64,000 nucleotides of DNA from positions 186,001 to 250,000 of the forward strand of contig NZ_CABVII010000001.1 in the NCBI RefSeq assembly GCF_902497995.1. Direction: 5' to 3'. Shown piece after piece: positions 9,071 to 21,320 of the stretch; position 1 is the stretch's first letter, and each line of letters opens with the position of its first letter. Below the pieces are notes generated by a model. The model made no database searches. It was not told the DNA's origin and was given only the letters and a program-made list of their open reading frames with translations. Origin of the DNA: Pseudomonas fluorescens (GTDB lineage Bacteria; Pseudomonadota; Gammaproteobacteria; Pseudomonadales; Pseudomonadaceae). The position numbers and the translations under genes are program-made.

Positions 9071-9352
9071 ATGGCTAAAGCCACTGCACGTCACATCCTG
9101 GTTGCCAGCGAAGCCAAGTGCAACGAACTCAAAGCCCAAATCGAGGGTGGCGCTGATTTCGCCGAAGTCGCCAAAGCCAACTCCACTTGCCCGTCCAGCC
9201 GTCAGGGCGGTGACCTGGGCTCGTTCGGTCCGGGCCAGATGGTCAAGGAATTCGATACCGTAGTCTTCAGCGCACCGATCAACGTGGTGCAAGGCCCGGT
9301 AAAGACCCAGTTCGGTTACCACTTGCTGGAAGTGACCAGTCGTCAGGACTGA
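9071..9352 (+). CDS. ppiC: Parvulin-type peptidyl-prolyl cis-trans isomerase (PpiC-like, stand-alone)
   Basis: A 93-residue single-domain parvulin with the family motifs ARHILV, FAEVAKANSTCPSS, GGDLGSFGPGQMV and FGYHLLEV. The paired His residues and Cys of the active centre are present. It catalyses prolyl isomerisation in the cytoplasm. AAAGGAG is 10 nt before the ATG, and a strong terminator follows, so it is a monocistronic gene. A second, diverged parvulin lies at 25163-25438 (about 45% identical by eye). Confidence 0.93.
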   Translation: MAKATARHILVASEAKCNELKAQIEGGADFAEVAKANSTCPSSRQGGDLGSFGPGQMVKEFDTVVFSAPINVVQGPVKTQFGYHLLEVTSRQD

Positions 9353-9376
9353 TCGATCCACGCAGTTCCCCACATG

Positions 9377-9407
9377 ACGGCCCGCCTTTTGGTGGGCCGT
9401 TGTGTTT
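9377..9407 (+). terminator. Intrinsic terminator after ppiC
   Basis: ACGGCCCGCC pairs with GGTGGGCCGT (one G-T) across a TTTT loop and is followed by TGTGTTT. Confidence 0.75.
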
Positions 9408-9488
9408 CGGTTGCGTGATACGGCTGGCGAGGGACGCGCCGCTAGCGTACAAATTGCGGTTATCGACCACCCGGCTCAAAGGCTGACA

Positions 9489-11357
9489 ATGCGATTGGCT
9501 TTCCCTACTTTGTTGTTCACTGCCATGGCCCTGTTGCTGGCTGCTGCTGGCGTGAATGCAACACCGCAACATGCGCTGACCGTGTATGGCGAACCGGCAA
9601 AATATCCAGCCGACTTCAGTCATTTTGACTACACCAATCTGCAAGCACCCAAGGGTGGCACGATGCGTCGTTCGGCGATCGAAATCGGTCATTTCGACCA
9701 TGTCCTGCCGTACATTGACAAGGGCATCGGCGTCACGCAGATCGACGGTTTGATTTATTCGCCCCTGGCCCAGCGTTCGCTGGACGAGCCCTACACCGTA
9801 TACGGCCTGGTGGCACAGACAATGGAGCGCGCCGATGACGGCCTGTCCCTGCGCTTCAACCTCAACCCCAAGGCCCGGTTTGCCGATGGCCAGCCGATCA
9901 CCGCCGAAGACGTGCGCTACACCTTCGAGCTGCTGATGACCCAGGGCAGCCTGCGTTATCGCACGCAATTCGCCGACGTCAAGGGCGTCGAAGTGGAGTC
10001 GCCACGCACCGTGCGTTTCGACTTCAAGAACAACGAAAACCGCACCCTGCCCCTGGACATCGCGACCTTGCCGGTGTTTCCCGAGCACTGGTGGAAGACC
10101 CGCGACTTCGCCGGTGGCGGCGGTTACGAGCCGCCGCTGGGCAGCGGCCCGTACGAGGTCGGCAAGGTCGACTCCGGGCGCAGCATCACCTTCAAGCGCA
10201 ACCCCGACTGGTGGGGCAAGGATCTGCCGGTCAGCCGCGGCCTGTACAATTTCGACCATTTCAGCATCGAGTACTTTGGCGACACCGACGTGGCGCGCCA
10301 GGTGCTGCGCGGCGGTGCTTTCGACTACAACCGTGAATTTTCCGCCACCGCCTACTCGATCGGCTACGACAGCCCGGCGCTGAGTGACGGGCGCCTGCAA
10401 AAGGCCCACCTGGCGCAAAACGCCCCGCAAACGGCGCAAGGCTTCGTGTTCAATCTGCAAAATCCAATGTTCCAGGACCGTCGCGTCCGCCAGGCCCTGG
10501 CCATGCTCTGGGATTTCGAGTGGAGCAACCGGCAGATGATGCGCGACCTGTATATCCGTCAGCAGAGCTTCTTCTCCAACACCGACCTCGCCGCGCGCCA
10601 CCTGCCCGATGCCGCCGAGCTGGCGATTCTCGAGCCCCTGCGCGGGCAGATCCCCGATGAGGTGTTCACCCAGGTCTTCGAAGCACCGAAAACCGACGGC
10701 AGCGGCGTGATTCGCGACAAACAGTTGCAGGCCCTGGCGCTGCTGGAAGCGGCAGGCTGGAAACCTGATGGCGATCAACTGGTGAACGCCGAAGGCAAGC
10801 CGCTGAGCTTTACCTTCCTGGTCAGCCAGAACGGCATGGACCGCTTACTCCTGCCCTACAAGCGCACGCTGAAACAGATCGGCATCGACCTCAACATCCG
10901 CCGCATCGACTCCTCGCAATACGTCAATCGCCTGATGTCCCGGGACTACGACATGATAGTGACCGGCTACCCGGTCACCACCTCGCCGGGCAATGAGTTG
11001 TACAACTACTTTGGTTCGGTGGCGGCCAACGATCCGGGCTCCAACAACTATATGGTGCTGAAGAACCCGGCGGTCGATACGCTGCTCGGCGGCCTGGTCC
11101 GCGCCAACACCCAGGCCGACATGTTGCGCCATGCCCATGCCCTGGACCGGGTGCTGCAATGGAACTATTACTGGATCCCCAACTATTACCCGCCAGGCAG
11201 TTCGACCGTCTGGTGGAACCGCTTCGGCATTCCCAGTGTGCAAGCCAGCAATGACGAAGCCATCGAGAGTTGGTGGGAAGTGAGCTCCACGCCCCTGACC
11301 AACCAGCAGATGACCGCCGAGCTCATCAAGCGCGGCAGACCCGGAGGGCCGCACTGA
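9489..11357 (+). CDS. yejA: Peptide ABC transporter, periplasmic substrate-binding protein YejA
   Basis: A 622-residue solute-binding protein of the SBP family 5 (oligopeptide/dipeptide) class, first gene of a yejABEF operon. The N-terminus is a signal peptide ([20 protein letters not shown] with cleavage near GVNA). YejA hallmarks include the segment [23 protein letters not shown]-like [16 protein letters not shown] strands and [20 protein letters not shown] chose ATG 9489 with AAGG 6 nt upstream; the longer frame has no signal sequence. In enterics YejABEF imports microcin C-type peptides and contributes to antimicrobial peptide tolerance. Its stop overlaps the next ATG (ATGA). Confidence 0.92.
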   Translation: MRLAFPTLLFTAMALLLAAAGVNATPQHALTVYGEPAKYPADFSHFDYTNLQAPKGGTMRRSAIEIGHFDHVLPYIDKGIGVTQIDGLIYSPLAQRSLDEPYTVYGLVAQTMERADDGLSLRFNLNPKARFADGQPITAEDVRYTFELLMTQGSLRYRTQFADVKGVEVESPRTVRFDFKNNENRTLPLDIATLPVFPEHWWKTRDFAGGGGYEPPLGSGPYEVGKVDSGRSITFKRNPDWWGKDLPVSRGLYNFDHFSIEYFGDTDVARQVLRGGAFDYNREFSATAYSIGYDSPALSDGRLQKAHLAQNAPQTAQGFVFNLQNPMFQDRRVRQALAMLWDFEWSNRQMMRDLYIRQQSFFSNTDLAARHLPDAAELAILEPLRGQIPDEVFTQVFEAPKTDGSGVIRDKQLQALALLEAAGWKPDGDQLVNAEGKPLSFTFLVSQNGMDRLLLPYKRTLKQIGIDLNIRRIDSSQYVNRLMSRDYDMIVTGYPVTTSPGNELYNYFGSVAANDPGSNNYMVLKNPAVDTLLGGLVRANTQADMLRHAHALDRVLQWNYYWIPNYYPPGSSTVWWNRFGIPSVQASNDEAIESWWEVSSTPLTNQQMTAELIKRGRPGGPH

Positions 11358-12421
11358 TGTGGGCTTATATCCTGCGGCGCCTGCTGCTGATCATTCCGAC
11401 GCTGGTGATCATTCTCCTGGTCAACTTCGTCATCGTCCAGGCCGCGCCGGGCGGTCCGGTGGAGCAGGCGATCGCGAAGTTGCAAGGCATCGGTAGCGCG
11501 AGTGTCGGCGGTGGGTCCGGCGACGCCATCAGCCATGGCGGTTCCCGGGCCAGCCGAGGCCTCGACCCGCAGCTGATCAAGGAAATCGAAAAACAGTACG
11601 GCTTCGACAAGCCGGCCCCGGAACGTCTGTGGCTGATGCTCAAGAGCTATGCGCGACTGGACTTTGGCAAGAGCTTCTTTCGCGGCGCCACCGTCACCGA
11701 CCTGATCCTGGAAAAAATGCCGGTGACCATATCCCTCGGACTCTGGGCCACGCTGATCACCTACCTGGTGTCGATCCCGCTGGGGATTCGCAAGGCCGTG
11801 CATCACGGCAGCCACTTCGATATCTGGAGCAGCACCGCCATCATCATCGGCTACGCCATGCCGGCGTTCCTGTTCGCCATGTTCCTGATCGTGGTGTTCG
11901 CCGGGGGCACTTCGTTGAACTGGTTTCCGGTACGCGGCCTGGTCTCGGACAACTTCGAGTCGCTGTCGACCCTGGGCAAGATCGCCGACTACTTCTGGCA
12001 CCTGGTGTTGCCGGTCACGTCACTGGTAATCGGCGGCTTCGCCACCCTGACCATCCTGACCAAGAACTCCTTCCTCAATGAAATCACCCGCCAATACGTG
12101 GTCACCGCCCGCGCCAAGGGCATGAGCGAGCGGCGGGTGCTGTACGGCCATGTGTTTCGCAACGCCATGTTGCTGGTGGTGTCGGGGATACCCCAGGCCT
12201 TTATCAGCGTGTTTTTTGCCGGCTCCCTGCTGATCGAAGTGATCTTCTCCCTCGATGGCCTGGGCCGCATGAGTTACGAAGCCGCGGTGTCTCGGGACTA
12301 TCCGGTGGTGTTCGGCTCGCTGTTCATCTTCACCCTGTTCGGTCTGCTGATAAAACTCGTCGGTGATCTGTGCTACACCCTGGTCGACCCGCGTATTGAC
12401 TTCGCCGCGAGGAACGCCTGA
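11357..12421 (+). CDS. yejB: Peptide ABC transporter permease YejB
   Basis: A 354-residue inner-membrane permease of the DppB type. The first helix is at residues 9-30 ([20 protein letters not shown]). The BPD_transp_1 region covers the C-terminal two thirds, with the ATPase-contact EAA loop in [21 protein letters not shown]. Between helix 1 and the rest is a Gly/Ser-rich insertion ([17 protein letters not shown]) usual for YejB. ATG 11357 overlaps the yejA stop, and its own stop overlaps the yejE start (TGATG), so the three are translationally coupled. Confidence 0.94.
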   Translation: MWAYILRRLLLIIPTLVIILLVNFVIVQAAPGGPVEQAIAKLQGIGSASVGGGSGDAISHGGSRASRGLDPQLIKEIEKQYGFDKPAPERLWLMLKSYARLDFGKSFFRGATVTDLILEKMPVTISLGLWATLITYLVSIPLGIRKAVHHGSHFDIWSSTAIIIGYAMPAFLFAMFLIVVFAGGTSLNWFPVRGLVSDNFESLSTLGKIADYFWHLVLPVTSLVIGGFATLTILTKNSFLNEITRQYVVTARAKGMSERRVLYGHVFRNAMLLVVSGIPQAFISVFFAGSLLIEVIFSLDGLGRMSYEAAVSRDYPVVFGSLFIFTLFGLLIKLVGDLCYTLVDPRIDFAARNA

Positions 12422-13443
12422 TGTTCAAGCTCTCGCCGCTGGGCCGTCGCCGCTTCGAACGGTTCAAGAAAAACCGCCGTGGCTGGTGGTCGCTGTGGTT
12501 GTTTATCGGCCTGTTCCTGCTGACCCTCGGCGGCGAACTGATCGCCAACGACAAACCGCTGGTGGTCGGTTACAAGGGTTCGCTGTACTTCCCTGCCTTC
12601 AAACGCCACACCGAGCAGGAATTCGGCGGACAACTGCCGTTCCAGGCGGATTACCGCAGCGACTACGTGCAGAATCTGATCAAGAAGGACGGAGGCTGGC
12701 TGCTGTTTGCGCCGATCCCGTTCAGTGACGACACGCCCAACTATGATCTGGACCAACCGGCACCGAGCCCGCCGTCGAAGGTCAACTGGCTGGGCACCGA
12801 CGACCAGGCCCGGGACGTGATGGCCCGGGTGATTTTCGGCGCACGGGTGTCGATCCTGTTCGCCTTGATGCTCACCCTGGTCAGTGCCCTGGTCGGTATC
12901 GCGGCCGGCGCACTGCAAGGCTATTACGGCGGCTGGGTCGACCTCTTGGGTCAGCGGCTGCTGGAGGTCTGGTCCGGGTTGCCGGTGCTGTATCTGCTGA
13001 TCATTCTCTCCGGGTTCGTCGAGCCGAATTTCTGGTGGTTGCTGGGGATCATGGCGCTGTTTTCCTGGCTGGCCCTGGTCGACGTGGTGCGCGCCGAATT
13101 CCTGCGCGGGCGCAACCTGGAATACGTCAAGGCCGCCCGGGCCCTGGGCCTGAGCGACCGCAAGGTCATCGTGCGGCACATCCTGCCTAACGCGATGAAT
13201 GCCACCCTGAGTTATCTGCCATTCATTTTGACCGGGGCGATCTCGACCCTCACGGCCCTGGATTTTCTCGGTTTCGGCATGCCGGCCGGCAGTGCGTCAC
13301 TGGGCGAGTTGATCGGCCAGGGCAAACAGAATCTGCAAGCACCCTGGTTGGGGCTGACGGCGTTTTTCACCTTGGCGTTGATTCTTTCTTTACTGGTGTT
13401 CATTGGCGAGGCGTTGCGCGACGCCTTTGATCCCAGGTCATGA
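12421..13443 (+). CDS. yejE: Peptide ABC transporter permease YejE
   Basis: A 340-residue DppC-type permease. The N-terminus is basic (LGRRRFERFKKNRRG), followed by a first helix (WWSLWLFIGLFLLTLGG) and a large periplasmic loop with the YejE-type segment GTDDQARDVMARVIFGARVS. The transport core has the EAA-type loop KAARALGLSDRKVIVRHILPN. It forms the membrane channel with YejB. It is 12 bp before yejF. Confidence 0.94.
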   Translation: MFKLSPLGRRRFERFKKNRRGWWSLWLFIGLFLLTLGGELIANDKPLVVGYKGSLYFPAFKRHTEQEFGGQLPFQADYRSDYVQNLIKKDGGWLLFAPIPFSDDTPNYDLDQPAPSPPSKVNWLGTDDQARDVMARVIFGARVSILFALMLTLVSALVGIAAGALQGYYGGWVDLLGQRLLEVWSGLPVLYLLIILSGFVEPNFWWLLGIMALFSWLALVDVVRAEFLRGRNLEYVKAARALGLSDRKVIVRHILPNAMNATLSYLPFILTGAISTLTALDFLGFGMPAGSASLGELIGQGKQNLQAPWLGLTAFFTLALILSLLVFIGEALRDAFDPRS

Positions 13444-13455
13444 TGCGGGGTTGAT

Positions 13456-15036
<1,581 letters not shown>

Positions 15037-15064
15037 TCGGCGTCATGCCTTTGGACCGCGTCGC

Positions 15065-15157
15065 GGCCTTCGCGGGCAAGCCTCGCTCCTACAGGTTATC
15101 GGTGTCTTTATGATCGATGCATGACCTGTAGGAGCGAGGCTTGCCCGCGAAGGGGCC
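15065..15157. repeat. REPIN 1 (inverted pair of REP sequences)
   Basis: Left REP CCTTCGCGGGCAAGCCTCGC and its inverted partner GCGAGGCTTGCCCGCGAAGG are separated by about 40 bp. The spacer GGTTATCGGTGTCTTTATGA recurs almost unchanged in REPIN 3 at 19.1 kb. Confidence 0.9.
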
Positions 15158-15190
15158 AGCACAGGCAATAAATAATCAGGATCAGCACCC

Positions 15191-16597
15191 ATGAACACCA
15201 CCGAAAGCCTAAAGGACTACCAACAGGTGCGCCTGCTGGCAATCCGTTCATTGTTCGAAATCATCGAGCAGTCGAGCGAAGGCACGGTAATCGTCGATCG
15301 CGACGCCAATATCGTCTGGATGAACGAGCGCTACGCCCGGCGCTTTGGCCTGGAGTCGGCGCAAGTGGCAATCGGCAAAGCCTGCGAAAGCGTGATCCCC
15401 GGCAGCCTGCTGCGTGAGGTGGTACGCAGCGGCCGGCCGATTTTGCTCGACATGCAGGACACCTCCAAGGAACCGCTGGTGGTGATGCGCCTGCCGATTC
15501 ACGACGATACGGGCGTGGTGATCGGCGCCATCGGCTTTGCCCTGTTCGACGAATTGCGCAGCCTGTCGCCGATGCTCAAGCGCTACATGAGCATGCAGGA
15601 AGAGCTTGCTTCCACGCGCTCACTGTTGCGGGCGCGGCAGACCAAATACAACTTCGCCCACTTCATCGGCACCAGCGCCGCCAGCCTGGAAGTCAAACGT
15701 CGCGCCCGGCGCAGCGCCAGCGCCGACTCGCCGGTGCTGCTGCTCGGCGAAACCGGCACCGGCAAGGAATTGCTGGCCCAGGCGATTCACGGTGCTTCGC
15801 CCCGCGCGCACAAAGCCTTCGTCAGCATCAACAGCGCGGCGATTCCCGAGTCGCTGCTGGAGGCCGAATTCTTCGGCACCGCGCCCGGCGCGTTTACCGG
15901 CGCCGAGCGCAAGGGGCGCGCCGGCAAATTGCAGATCGCCCAGGGCGGCACGCTGTTCCTCGATGAAATCGGCGACATGCCGCTGCCCCTGCAAAGCAAG
16001 CTGCTGCGGGTGTTGCAGGAAAAGGAATTCGAGCCGGTGGGCTCCAACGAAGTGATCCAGAGCGATGTGCGGGTGATCGCCGCCACTTCGACTGATCTGG
16101 AAGCGGCGATCAAACGCGGCGAATTTCGCGCCGATCTGTATTACCGCCTCAACGTGCTGCCGATTCAGGTCCCGCCCTTGCGCGATCGCCTCGACGATCT
16201 GCCGGCGCTCAGCGAAGCGATCCTGGAAGAACTGCGCAGTCAGCATGAACTGAACCGCGAGGCGCTCGAGTTATTGGGTCAACACGCCTGGCCGGGAAAC
16301 ATTCGTGAACTGCGCAATGTGCTGGAGCGGGCGGCCTTGCTCAGTGATGACCTGATGCTGAATGTCGCCGATATCCGCGCGGCGATCGGTACGGTCATGC
16401 CGGTGGAGCGCACGGCGCCTTTGAGCGTTGAAGCCGTTGCCCAAGAGACGTTCAGCCAGGCCCGGGAACGGTTTGACCGGCAGTTGATAGAACGCGCCCT
16501 TGCGCAATGCGGGGGGAAGGTGATTGAAGCGGCGGCGCGGCTGGGGTTGGGGCGGTCGACGTTATACAAAAAGATGGTGGCGTTGGGGATTGTCTAG
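15191..16597 (+). CDS. hbcR: Sigma-54-dependent activator HbcR-like (PAS / AAA+ / Fis HTH)
   Basis: A 468-residue enhancer-binding protein. A PAS domain (about residues 22-120) would sense the inducer. The AAA+ domain follows, with Walker A GETGTGKE, sigma-54-contacting loop GAFTGA (PGAFTGAERKG), Walker B GGTLFLDEIGDMP, sensor I and an arginine-finger region. A Fis-type HTH closes it (VIEAAARLGLGRSTLYKKM). Gene order matches P. aeruginosa PA2005-PA2004-PA2003, where HbcR activates 3-hydroxybutyrate use. The target operon starts 302 bp downstream with a matching -24/-12 promoter. Naming rests on synteny. Confidence 0.87.
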   Translation: MNTTESLKDYQQVRLLAIRSLFEIIEQSSEGTVIVDRDANIVWMNERYARRFGLESAQVAIGKACESVIPGSLLREVVRSGRPILLDMQDTSKEPLVVMRLPIHDDTGVVIGAIGFALFDELRSLSPMLKRYMSMQEELASTRSLLRARQTKYNFAHFIGTSAASLEVKRRARRSASADSPVLLLGETGTGKELLAQAIHGASPRAHKAFVSINSAAIPESLLEAEFFGTAPGAFTGAERKGRAGKLQIAQGGTLFLDEIGDMPLPLQSKLLRVLQEKEFEPVGSNEVIQSDVRVIAATSTDLEAAIKRGEFRADLYYRLNVLPIQVPPLRDRLDDLPALSEAILEELRSQHELNREALELLGQHAWPGNIRELRNVLERAALLSDDLMLNVADIRAAIGTVMPVERTAPLSVEAVAQETFSQARERFDRQLIERALAQCGGKVIEAAARLGLGRSTLYKKMVALGIV

Positions 16598-16622
16598 TCT
16601 CTGTAAAGAGACATAGGTCTCT
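16597..16622. promoter_or_regulatory. Candidate HbcR upstream activating sequence (three alternating hexamers)
   Basis: GTCTCT-gtaa-AGAGAC-atag-GTCTCT gives two overlapping perfect palindromes with a 10-bp repeat (one helical turn). It starts at the last base of hbcR, about 215 bp upstream of the sigma-54 promoter. A further AGAGAC is at 16762-16767. Spacing and symmetry suit an enhancer-binding protein; binding by HbcR is inferred. Confidence 0.5.
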
Positions 16623-16634
16623 ATTTATAGATGT

Positions 16635-16732
16635 GGCCTCTTCGCGGGCAAGCCTCGCTCCTACAGGTCGAGGTTTGTCCAATGTTGCGGCTGGCCCACA
16701 CTCCTGTAGGAGCGAGGCTTGCCCGCGAAGGC
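16635..16732. repeat. REPIN 2, between the activator site and the sigma-54 promoter
   Basis: CTTCGCGGGCAAGCCTCGCT and the inverse AGCGAGGCTTGCCCGCGAAG are separated by about 42 bp. It occupies the enhancer-promoter interval. Confidence 0.9.
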
Positions 16733-16829
16733 GTTCGCACGATCAGAAAAATTCTCAAAACAGAGACAAAAAACCCATCAACATTACCAAAACAAATAAA
16801 TATCCTTATATTTCAACATGTTGCACTCA

Positions 16830-16846
16830 TGGCACGAATCTCGCTA
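16830..16846 (+). promoter_or_regulatory. Sigma-54 (-24/-12) promoter of the 3-hydroxybutyrate operon
   Basis: TGGCACGAATCTCGCTA matches the TGGCACG-N4-TTGCW consensus at all but one position. GG (16831-16832) and GC (16843-16844) are separated by exactly 10 bp. Transcription would start near 16857, about 43 bp before the permease ATG. Confidence 0.85.
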
Positions 16847-16899
16847 TAGCCCTGCCCCACAGCTTCACCCTAAAAAAATAACAATCCAGGAGACACACC

Positions 16900-18291
16900 A
16901 TGAGTGTGATCATTGCCTTGGCAGCCCTCGCGCTGCTGATGCTCGCGGCCTACCGTGGCTACAGCGTTATCCTCTTTGCCCCGATTGCCGCCCTCGGCGC
17001 TGTTCTGCTCACCGACCCTTCCGCCGTCGCCCCAGCCTTCACCGGGGTATTCATGGAAAAAATGGTCGGATTCATCAAACTGTACTTCCCGGTATTCCTG
17101 CTTGGCGCGGTGTTCGGCAAGCTGATCGAACTGTCGGGTTTCTCGCGCTCCATCGTTGCGGCAGCGATTCGTCTGCTCGGCACTCGCCAGGCGATGCTGG
17201 TGATCGTGCTGGTCTGCGCGTTGCTCACTTACGGCGGCGTGTCGCTGTTCGTGGTGGTGTTTGCGGTCTATCCGTTTGCCGCTGAAATGTTCCGCCAGAG
17301 CAATATTCCCAAACGCCTGATCCCGGCAACCATCGCCCTCGGCGCGTTCTCGTTCACCATGGACGCCCTGCCCGGCACCCCGCAGATCCAGAACATCATC
17401 CCCAGTACCTTCTTCAACACCACCGCCTGGGCCGCGCCCTGGCTGGGCCTGATTGGCTCGATCTTCGTGGTCTGCGCCGGCATGCTGTTTCTGCAGCGCC
17501 AGCGCAACAAGGCTCAGGTTGCAGGTGAAGGCTATGGCACCGAGCTGCGCAACGAGCCGGAAACCGCTGCCGATATCAAGCTGCCAAATCCATGGATCGC
17601 CCTGTCGCCGTTGCTGGCTGTCGGCATCATGAACCTGCTGTTTACGCAGTGGATTCCACAATGGTATGGCAAGACCCACAGCCTCGCGCTGCCGGGCATG
17701 GCCGCGCCGGTAACCACTGAAATCGCCAAGCTCACCGCGATCTGGGCGGTTCAGGCAGCCTTGCTGGTCGGCATCATCATGGTGTTGGTGTTCGGCTTCC
17801 AGGCGATTCGCGGCAAGTTGGCCGAAGGCAGTCGAAGTGCGGTCGGCGGTTCGCTGCTGGCGGCGATGAACACCGCGTCGGAGTACGGCTTCGGCGCGGT
17901 GATCGCCTCCTTGCCGGGCTTCCTGGTGCTGGCCGACTGGCTCAAGAGCATTCCCAACCCGCTGGTCAATGAAGCGATCACTGTGACCCTGCTGGCCGGC
18001 ATCACCGGTTCTGCCTCGGGCGGCATGAGCATTGCCCTGGCAGCCATGGCCAATGACTTCATCGCGGCGGCCCATGCGGCCAACATTCCGCTGGAAGTGC
18101 TGCACCGGGTCGCCGCGATGGCCAGCGGCGGGATGGACACCCTGCCGCACAATGGCGCGGTGATTACCTTGCTGGCGGTCACCGGCCTGACCCACCGCGA
18201 AGCTTACAAAGACATTTTCTGTATTACGCTGATCAAGACCCTGGCGGTCTTTGTAGTGATCGGTACTTTCTACGCCACTGGCATTGTGTGA
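16900..18291 (+). CDS. GntP-family permease, probably D-3-hydroxybutyrate/short-chain hydroxyacid importer
   Basis: A 463-residue, very hydrophobic protein with about 12 membrane segments. GntP-family motifs are present: FPVFLLGAVFGKLIE, GTPQIQNIIPSTFF and a C-terminal ASGGMDTLPHNGAVI. Although the family is named for gluconate, its place between hbcR and bdhA and under the sigma-54 promoter points to 3-hydroxybutyrate import. AGGAGA is 10 nt upstream of ATG. The stop is 8 bp before bdhA. Confidence 0.88.
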   Translation: MSVIIALAALALLMLAAYRGYSVILFAPIAALGAVLLTDPSAVAPAFTGVFMEKMVGFIKLYFPVFLLGAVFGKLIELSGFSRSIVAAAIRLLGTRQAMLVIVLVCALLTYGGVSLFVVVFAVYPFAAEMFRQSNIPKRLIPATIALGAFSFTMDALPGTPQIQNIIPSTFFNTTAWAAPWLGLIGSIFVVCAGMLFLQRQRNKAQVAGEGYGTELRNEPETAADIKLPNPWIALSPLLAVGIMNLLFTQWIPQWYGKTHSLALPGMAAPVTTEIAKLTAIWAVQAALLVGIIMVLVFGFQAIRGKLAEGSRSAVGGSLLAAMNTASEYGFGAVIASLPGFLVLADWLKSIPNPLVNEAITVTLLAGITGSASGGMSIALAAMANDFIAAAHAANIPLEVLHRVAAMASGGMDTLPHNGAVITLLAVTGLTHREAYKDIFCITLIKTLAVFVVIGTFYATGIV

Positions 18292-18299
18292 GGTATTTC

Positions 18300-19073
18300 A
18301 TGACAACTCTTTCGGGCAAGACTGCACTGGTCACCGGTTCCACCAGCGGCATCGGCCTGGGCATCGCCCTGAGCCTGGCCAAGGCCGGCGCCAACCTGAT
18401 CCTCAACGGTTTCGGCGATGCGTCCAAGGTGATTGCCGAAGTCGAGCAATTCGGCGGCAAGGTCGGCCATCATCCGGCCGATGTCAGCGACCCGGCGCAG
18501 ATTGCCGAGATGATTGCCTACGCCGAGCGTGAATTCGGCGGCGTGGACATTCTGGTCAACAACGCTGGCATCCAGCACGTGGCTGCGGTGGAAGACTTTC
18601 CCGTAGAGCGCTGGGATTCGATCATTGCGATCAATTTGTCGTCGGTGTTCCACGGTACCCGTTTGAGCCTGCCGGGCATGCGCGCCAAGGGCTGGGGGCG
18701 GATCATCAACATCGCCTCGGTGCACGGGCTGGTCGGGTCGACGGGCAAGGCGGCGTATGTGGCAGCCAAGCATGGGGTGATCGGCTTGACCAAAGTGGTC
18801 GGGCTGGAAACGGCCAAGACGAACGTCACCTGTAACGCGATCTGCCCGGGCTGGGTCCTGACGCCGCTGGTGCAAAAGCAGATCGATGATCGCATCGCCA
18901 CCGGAGTCGAGCCGCAAAAGGCGCAGCATGATTTGCTGGCCGAGAAGCAACCCTCCGTGGAATTCGTGACACCGCCGCAGCTGGGTGAGCTGGTGCTGTT
19001 CTTGTGCAGCGAAGCCGGTAGCCAGGTCAGGGGCGCGGCGTGGAATATCGATGGTGGGTGGTTGGCGCAGTAA
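18300..19073 (+). CDS. bdhA: D-3-hydroxybutyrate dehydrogenase
   Basis: Oxidises D-3-hydroxybutyrate to acetoacetate with NAD+. A 257-residue classical short-chain dehydrogenase: nucleotide motif TGSTSGIG (residues 13-20), NNAG, catalytic Ser in NIASVHG, and YVAAKHG (Tyr/Lys near 152-156). The 3-hydroxybutyrate dehydrogenase signature CNAICPGWVLTPLVQKQID is present. I chose ATG 18300 with GAGG 6-9 nt upstream. It forms an operon with the permease. Confidence 0.95.
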   Translation: MTTLSGKTALVTGSTSGIGLGIALSLAKAGANLILNGFGDASKVIAEVEQFGGKVGHHPADVSDPAQIAEMIAYAEREFGGVDILVNNAGIQHVAAVEDFPVERWDSIIAINLSSVFHGTRLSLPGMRAKGWGRIINIASVHGLVGSTGKAAYVAAKHGVIGLTKVVGLETAKTNVTCNAICPGWVLTPLVQKQIDDRIATGVEPQKAQHDLLAEKQPSVEFVTPPQLGELVLFLCSEAGSQVRGAAWNIDGGWLAQ

Positions 19074-19095
19074 TCGGCCATTAGACCGCGTTATC

Positions 19096-19199
19096 GTTCT
19101 TCGCGAGCAAGCCACGCTCCCACAGGTTATCGGTGTCTTTATGATCCATGCATGACCTGTAGGAGCGAGCGATGCGGCGACCCGACTTGCCCGCGAATG
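19096..19199. repeat. REPIN 3 (degenerate; one arm carries a 14-15 bp insertion)
   Basis: The left arm TTCGCGAGCAAGCCACGCTC has diverged. The right arm reads GGAGCGAGC, then GATGCGGCGACCCGA, then CTTGCCCGCGAA. The same enlarged arm occurs at 37.8 kb. The spacer is shared with REPIN 1 (one mismatch over about 35 bp). Confidence 0.8.
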
Positions 19200-19227
19200 G
19201 ATCTGAAGATAGAAGAAGAGGCAACCC

Positions 19228-21183
<1,956 letters not shown>

Positions 21184-21190
21184 ACCCCGT

Positions 21191-21313
21191 CCCTGTAGGA
21201 GCCAGGTTTGCCGGCGAAGGGGCCTTGTAGGAGCCAGGCTTGCCGGCGAAGGGGCCCTAGAGTCTTGCATCGCCCATAAGGACGCCTTCGCCGGCAAGCC
21301 TGGCTCCTACAGG
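21191..21313. repeat. REP cluster 4 (two direct, one inverted)
   Basis: GTAGGAGCCAGGTTTGCCGG at 21196 is repeated in direct orientation at 21227, and CCGGCAAGCCTGGCTCCTAC is inverted near 21291. This GCCAGGCTTGCCGGCGAAG subtype differs from the other REPINs. It lies between convergent genes. Confidence 0.88.
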
Positions 21314-21320
21314 GCACGGG

